From the NCBI GenBank assembly GCA_021298015.1, contig JAJTGY010000012.1, positions 25,987 to 89,986 of the forward strand: a DNA stretch of 64,000 nucleotides, given 5' to 3'. The position numbers and the translations under genes are program-made. Shown one piece after another: positions 63,940-64,000 of the stretch (position 1 is its first letter; each line of letters begins with the position of its first letter). The DNA is from Flammeovirgaceae bacterium (GTDB lineage: Bacteria > Bacteroidota > Bacteroidia > Cytophagales > Cyclobacteriaceae). The notes under the pieces were generated by a model. It did no database searches. It saw only the letters and a program-made list of their open reading frames with translations, and was not told the origin of the DNA.

Positions 63940-64000
63940 CTATTGAAAATCCGGGGCGATATGCGCCAAAACGATATTGAGCACAGCGCAATGAACAAAT
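63940..64000 (-). CDS. possible 3' end of a gene entering from the right
   Basis: On the minus strand a frame open at the window edge reads 19 residues (ending VLAHIAPDFQ) and stops with TAG at 63942-63940. The short stretch has normal codon use, and the convergent position fits a gene end. It is too short to name, and an open frame of this length can occur by chance. Confidence 0.3.
   Translation of the reverse strand, partial: FVHCAVLNIVLAHIAPDFQ

Noticed and set aside
63684..63998. A 104-codon minus-strand open frame over the end of the MFS gene
   Set aside because: It overlaps conserved MFS helices and has no recognisable feature. A different minus-strand frame ending at 63940 is a better, though weak, candidate for a real gene end.

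Overview
The window reads as a stretch of chromosome from a Bacteroidota bacterium, most likely of the order Cytophagales. The evidence is a full-length type IX secretion translocon (SprA) next to ruvA, a fused SecDF, an isolated atpD-atpC pair with a short epsilon subunit, a phosphotransacetylase-fused malic enzyme, several lineage-typical families (DUF4292, DUF4837, DUF6787, GWxTD), a protein with a type-A T9SS sorting tail, and promoters of the Bacteroidota form (TTTG, about 19 bases, TAnnTTTG) with no clear Shine-Dalgarno sites. GC is about 50 percent by hand count in typical stretches. I see no tRNA, rRNA, CRISPR array, prophage or complete insertion sequence. No intergenic gap exceeds 300 bases.

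Layout. 1-9994: small exported protein, SecDF, NhaD antiporter, a two-component system divergent from nhaD, release factor 3, a GWxTD protein. 10066-15923: methyltransferase, a 124-bp nested palindromic element, M28 peptidase with a DUF3299 protein, serine dehydratase alpha chain, a membrane protein, uracil phosphoribosyltransferase, an M42-like peptidase. 16009-21396: Tat-exported GH109-type oxidoreductase/glycosidase, then hpt, adk, obgE, grpE, dnaJ. 21581-28069: exported beta-rich protein, NatAB-like ABC exporter whose permease gene is compositionally mosaic, orphan histidine kinase, atpD-atpC. 28273-31238: low-GC PadR regulator and FtsX/MacB-like permease. 31354-35302: a tightly packed five-gene operon (75-aa conserved protein, kbl, RluA synthase, DUF6787, lipoprotein) divergent from threonine dehydrogenase; the two arms together convert threonine to glycine and acetyl-CoA.

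35299-36462 is a secreted beta-helix protein with a T9SS tail. 36610-47129 is an envelope block: flippase, sugar nucleotidyltransferase, TPR protein, DUF4292 lipoprotein, EnvC-like protein with a degenerate LytM domain, TatA, GatA, MltD-like transglycosylase, DUF4837 lipoprotein. 47190-58597 holds maeB, ruvA, sprA, gcvH and lipA. 58607-63929 has an outer-membrane protein, an exported M28 peptidase, and a kinase/nucleotidyltransferase/MFS set that looks like amino-sugar salvage. A gene fragment may enter from the right edge.

Most of the window is conserved housekeeping and envelope biology. The least explained parts are the nested palindrome at 10851-10974, the mosaic permease at 23538-24872, the TPR/DUF4292/degenerate-LytM envelope operon, the ATPase-less PadR-permease pair, and the exported beta-rich protein before the NatAB exporter. 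I found no clear new defence or mobile system.
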